Part shown: positions 61,160-64,000 of the stretch, one piece after another
Numbering within the stretch: the stretch's first letter is position 1
Layout: the number at the start of each line of letters is the position of its first letter
DNA from: DASXTC01 sp036505635
GTDB taxonomy: Bacteria; Acidobacteriota; Polarisedimenticolia; JACPZX01; DASXTC01
Assembly: GCA_036505635.1 (NCBI GenBank)
Contig: DASXTC010000064.1
Span: 1 to 64,000, forward strand
Direction of reading: 5' to 3'
Length of the DNA stretch: 64,000 bases
Translations under genes and position numbers: made by a program
Notes under the pieces: generated by a model
The model's database searches: none
Seen by the model: only the letters and a program-made list of their open reading frames with translations
What the model was told of the DNA's origin: nothing

Positions 61160-64000
61160 ATGGCCAGGACCCTCCAGCCGACCAATCTGATCTCTCATTA
61201 TCGTGTCGTCAGCCCTCTCGGGGCCGGCGGCATGGGCGAGGTCTATCTCGCCCATGACCAGAACCTCGAACGCAACGTCGCCCTGAAGATCCTCCCTCCC
61301 CAGCTCGTCCGCAACGAGGAACGTGTCCGAAGATTCATCCTGGAGGCCAAGTCCGCCTCATCGTTGAGCCATCCCCACATCGTGACGATCTACGAGATCG
61401 GGCAGGACCGGGTGCGCACGTCGGACGTAGACGAGGCGCCCTCGGACGCGTCGGACCCCGTCCACTTCATCGCCATGGAGCTGATCAGCGGCGAGACGCT
61501 CAAGGACAAGATTCACCACGAGAAAACCGAACTGCGCACGCTTCTGGGCTACATGGCGCAGGTGGCCGACGGGCTGGCCAAGGCGCACGCGGCGGGGATC
61601 GTCCATCGCGATCTGAAGCCGAGCAACATCATGGTCACGAAGGACGGCTACGCCAAGGTCCTCGACTTCGGCCTCGCCAAGCTGACCGAGAAGCAGGCCG
61701 CCGGCCCTGATGCCACCAGCGCCCCGACCGAGATGGGAGATCTGACGGGCGGTGGGGCCGTCGTGGGGACCGCCGGCTACATGTCCCCCGAGCAGATCCG
61801 AGGCAAGGTGGTCGATCACCGCTCGGACATCTTCTCGTTCGGGTGCATCCTCTACGAGGCCGCCACGCGGCAACGCCCCTTTTCGGCCGATACCGATGTC
61901 GAGACGATGCACAAGATCCTCAACGAAAAACCGACCGCGGTGGAGGAGCTGAACCCCGCGGCGCCGGCCGAGGTCAGACGGCTTATTCGCCGGTGCCTGG
62001 CGAAGAACGCGGACCAGCGCTTCCAGTCGATCAAGGACATCGCCATCGAGCTGCGGGAGATCGTCGAGGAGTACGACACCCTGTCCGCCTCGACCGGTTC
62101 GGGCAGCTCCATCGCGCCGTCCGGGGTCGCGCCCCCGCCGCGCAGGACCGGGCTGATCGCCGCCATCGCGGCCGTGGCTCTCATCGGCGCCGGCGGGATC
62201 GCGGTGGGGCTCTATGGGTGGCTGGGGGGCCGGGCGGTCGCGCCCGCGCGTGAGGAGCCCTTCCAGACGATGCGGATGACGGTGCTCAAGAGCGGCCCAG
62301 GGCTGCGGCTCCCCGTGCTTTCACCGGATGGACGGTACCTGGGGTACGAGGTCCAGTCGAACGGCCAATGGAGCGTGTTCGTGCGGCAGGTGGCCACGGG
62401 TAGCGACGTGCAGGTCATCGCGCCACAGGGGACGGAGATCCGGGGGCTCAGCTTCTCCCCCGACGGAAACTATCTCTATTACCTGGGCCTGGACCCGGAG
62501 ACCCCCTTGTACAAATCCCTCTTCGAGATCCCTTCCCTGGGCGGCGCCCCGCGCAAGTGCGCCTTCGACGTCGACACGGCCGTGACCTTTTCCCCGGACG
62601 GAAAGCGCGTCGCCTTCGTCCGCGGCGCCCCGCAACGCGGCGAGTATCTCCTCGTCCTCCTGGATCTGGGCTCCGGGACGGAGGAGATCCTGGCCACCGT
62701 GAAGGAGCCACGGCAGATCTTGCTGGCGCGCCCCGCATGGTCCCCCGCGGGTGGGAGGGTCGCGGCGCTGGTTCTCGATTTCGAGGGGGGCATCCGCACG
62801 CAGGTCACCGCGTTCGATATCACGGGGAAAAGCCATGCAGTGGTCGCCAGCTCGAACGTGCCGCTCGTCGACGGTCTCTCCTGGCTTGGAGAGGACGGGC
62901 TCGCCATCTCGGGGCCGGAGGTCGGGGCCGGTCTGACGTCGCAGATCTGGCGCCTCCCCTCTTCGGGGGGGCGGGCCCGGCGAGTGACCAACGATTTGAA
63001 CGAGTACGACGAGGTCACCGCGTCGGCCGACGGGAAGACCATCGCCGCCATGCGTACCTCGCGCTCGGAGGAGCTCTGGATGGCGCCCCCCGATGGCAAG
63101 GGGGAGCTCCGGCAGGTGACGTCCGGCGGCCGGGAAGAGCGGATCCAGGGTCTGGCGGTGGCCGATGACGGCTCGATCCTCTTTGCGGCTCCGAAGGAGC
63201 GGGTGCAGGCGCTGTGGTCCATGGGGCCTGACGGCTCGGGGCGCCGGCAGATCACCCCCGACTCGCTCATGGTCGGCAACGATCAGTTCTACCTGCGCGG
63301 CAAGTCCATCCTCTTCACCGGTGCGGGAATCGATCTCGTCCCCAACATCTGGCGCGTGGATCTCGACGGCGGAAATCTCGCGCAGCTCACACACGGGGCT
63401 GGAGAGTTTCTCGCCGCGGTGTCCCAAGACGGCGGCCAGACCCTGTTCGTCAGAACGGACTCTCCCAAGGAGCTCTGGAGCCTTCCGACTGCGGGAGGGG
63501 ACCCATCGAGGCTGGCGACCGATTTCGAGGGACGGGTCGTCATAGTTTCTCCCGATGGCAGGCTCGTCTGCTACTCAACTTATACGCAGGTGGGCGACCG
63601 GATCAGGGGGACCGCTTCCTGCCTCCCGGCGGGGGGGGGCGAACCTGTCGCCAGGCTCACTCCGCCGTCGGGGGCCTTGAAGCCGCGATGGGCGCCGGAC
63701 GGCAAGGGCGTGACCTTCATCAAAGAGGTGGATGGCGTCAGCACCATAATGAAGGGGCCCCTGGGCGGCGGAGACCCCGTCCTCCTGGTCCGATCTCCCA
63801 GTGGCACGATTCTCGACTATGACTGGTCCCCGAGCGGAAACGATCTGCTCTTCACGGTGGCCACCGAGCAAACCAGCAACCTCTGGAGGTGGACAGTGGG
63901 CGCGGCCGCGCCCAAGAGGCAGACCGATTTCAGGACGGGCCAGGTATTCGATTTCGCGTGGACGAAGGACAGCCGCGCCTTCTACTTCACCCAGGGGAAT
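61160..64000 (+). CDS. Ser/Thr protein kinase with TolB-like propeller (partial at window end)
   Basis: At least 947 residues; the frame is open to the last base. The kinase domain (14-300) has GAGGMGEVYLAHD, Lys43, HRDLKPSN (149-156), DFGLAK (169-174) and GTAGYMSPEQ; an Asp/Ser-rich insertion (DRVRTSDVDEAPSDASD) sits before the hinge. A transmembrane helix (GLIAAIAAVALIGAGGIAVG, about 330-352) is followed by WD40/TolB-like blades (LSPDGRYLGYEV, FSPDGNYLYYLG, FSPDGKRVAFVRG, WSPSGNDLLFTV). Same architecture as the kinase at 57086-59764. The C terminus lies outside the window. Confidence 0.94.
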   Translation, partial: MARTLQPTNLISHYRVVSPLGAGGMGEVYLAHDQNLERNVALKILPPQLVRNEERVRRFILEAKSASSLSHPHIVTIYEIGQDRVRTSDVDEAPSDASDPVHFIAMELISGETLKDKIHHEKTELRTLLGYMAQVADGLAKAHAAGIVHRDLKPSNIMVTKDGYAKVLDFGLAKLTEKQAAGPDATSAPTEMGDLTGGGAVVGTAGYMSPEQIRGKVVDHRSDIFSFGCILYEAATRQRPFSADTDVETMHKILNEKPTAVEELNPAAPAEVRRLIRRCLAKNADQRFQSIKDIAIELREIVEEYDTLSASTGSGSSIAPSGVAPPPRRTGLIAAIAAVALIGAGGIAVGLYGWLGGRAVAPAREEPFQTMRMTVLKSGPGLRLPVLSPDGRYLGYEVQSNGQWSVFVRQVATGSDVQVIAPQGTEIRGLSFSPDGNYLYYLGLDPETPLYKSLFEIPSLGGAPRKCAFDVDTAVTFSPDGKRVAFVRGAPQRGEYLLVLLDLGSGTEEILATVKEPRQILLARPAWSPAGGRVAALVLDFEGGIRTQVTAFDITGKSHAVVASSNVPLVDGLSWLGEDGLAISGPEVGAGLTSQIWRLPSSGGRARRVTNDLNEYDEVTASADGKTIAAMRTSRSEELWMAPPDGKGELRQVTSGGREERIQGLAVADDGSILFAAPKERVQALWSMGPDGSGRRQITPDSLMVGNDQFYLRGKSILFTGAGIDLVPNIWRVDLDGGNLAQLTHGAGEFLAAVSQDGGQTLFVRTDSPKELWSLPTAGGDPSRLATDFEGRVVIVSPDGRLVCYSTYTQVGDRIRGTASCLPAGGGEPVARLTPPSGALKPRWAPDGKGVTFIKEVDGVSTIMKGPLGGGDPVLLVRSPSGTILDYDWSPSGNDLLFTVATEQTSNLWRWTVGAAAPKRQTDFRTGQVFDFAWTKDSRAFYFTQGN

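Overview
The window is very GC-rich, densely packed bacterial chromosome. Most genes are in tight runs joined by 4-bp ATGA/GTGA overlaps, and GTG and TTG starts are common. Three Hanks-type Ser/Thr kinases (two fused to TolB/WD40-like propellers), a tricorn protease, TldD/PmbA, LiaF/PspC envelope proteins and PQQ-type propellers together resemble Acidobacteriota; this is inference, as no rRNA is present. I see no tRNA, rRNA, CRISPR array, insertion sequence or phage gene.

Layout. (1) 252-9186, minus: a LiaF-like membrane sensor, a LytS-type histidine kinase and a LytTR regulator, followed by a secreted protein, folD, coaE, tldD, pmbA and a degenerate NtrC-like AAA+ regulator. The upstream promoter carries paired direct repeats with LytTR-site geometry. 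(2) 9336-11643: an SRPBCC protein, a pirin and a small outer-membrane-like protein. (3) 11806-20666, plus: uvrA, a secreted protein and two tandem paralogous secreted TPR proteins of an uncharacterised architecture. (4) 20623-42652, a long minus run: an HEXXH membrane protein, LiaF-like and PspC proteins; a PrxQ/Bcp peroxiredoxin whose peroxidatic residue is encoded by an in-frame TGA followed by a SECIS-like hairpin, a strong selenoprotein candidate; a Tat-exported HisC-like aminotransferase; a receiver-DUF3052 fusion; an enolase-superfamily epimerase coupled to a DUF1611 protein; three DsrE-like proteins; a GST and a MOSC protein; a 273-bp palindromic element that runs into the end of a GT-C-like gene; its paralog; a HAD phosphatase; tricorn; an NTF2-like protein; a persulfide dioxygenase-rhodanese fusion; and a membrane-anchored MutS-like ATPase. 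(5) 42728-44333, plus: an S58 (DmpA-type) peptidase and YqeY. (6) 44384-54719, minus: an ankyrin-PQQ propeller fusion, a RidA-like protein, a class V aminotransferase, an APC transporter, an SSS symporter, two 44-residue membrane peptides and a GH92 alpha-mannosidase. (7) 54816-64000: three Ser/Thr kinases (the last cut by the window end) and an S41 peptidase.

Themes are envelope-stress sensing (LiaF/LytS/LytTR, PspC, kinases), peptide and protein turnover (TldD/PmbA, tricorn, S41, S58, dipeptide epimerase, amino-acid transporter) and thiol, sulfur or selenium redox chemistry (Sec-PrxQ, DsrE trio, persulfide dioxygenase, GST). Several genes have a -10-like hexamer so close to the start codon that leaderless transcripts are likely. 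The most notable find is the putative selenoprotein at 22896-23333, which a standard gene caller would report only as a truncated 82-residue fragment.
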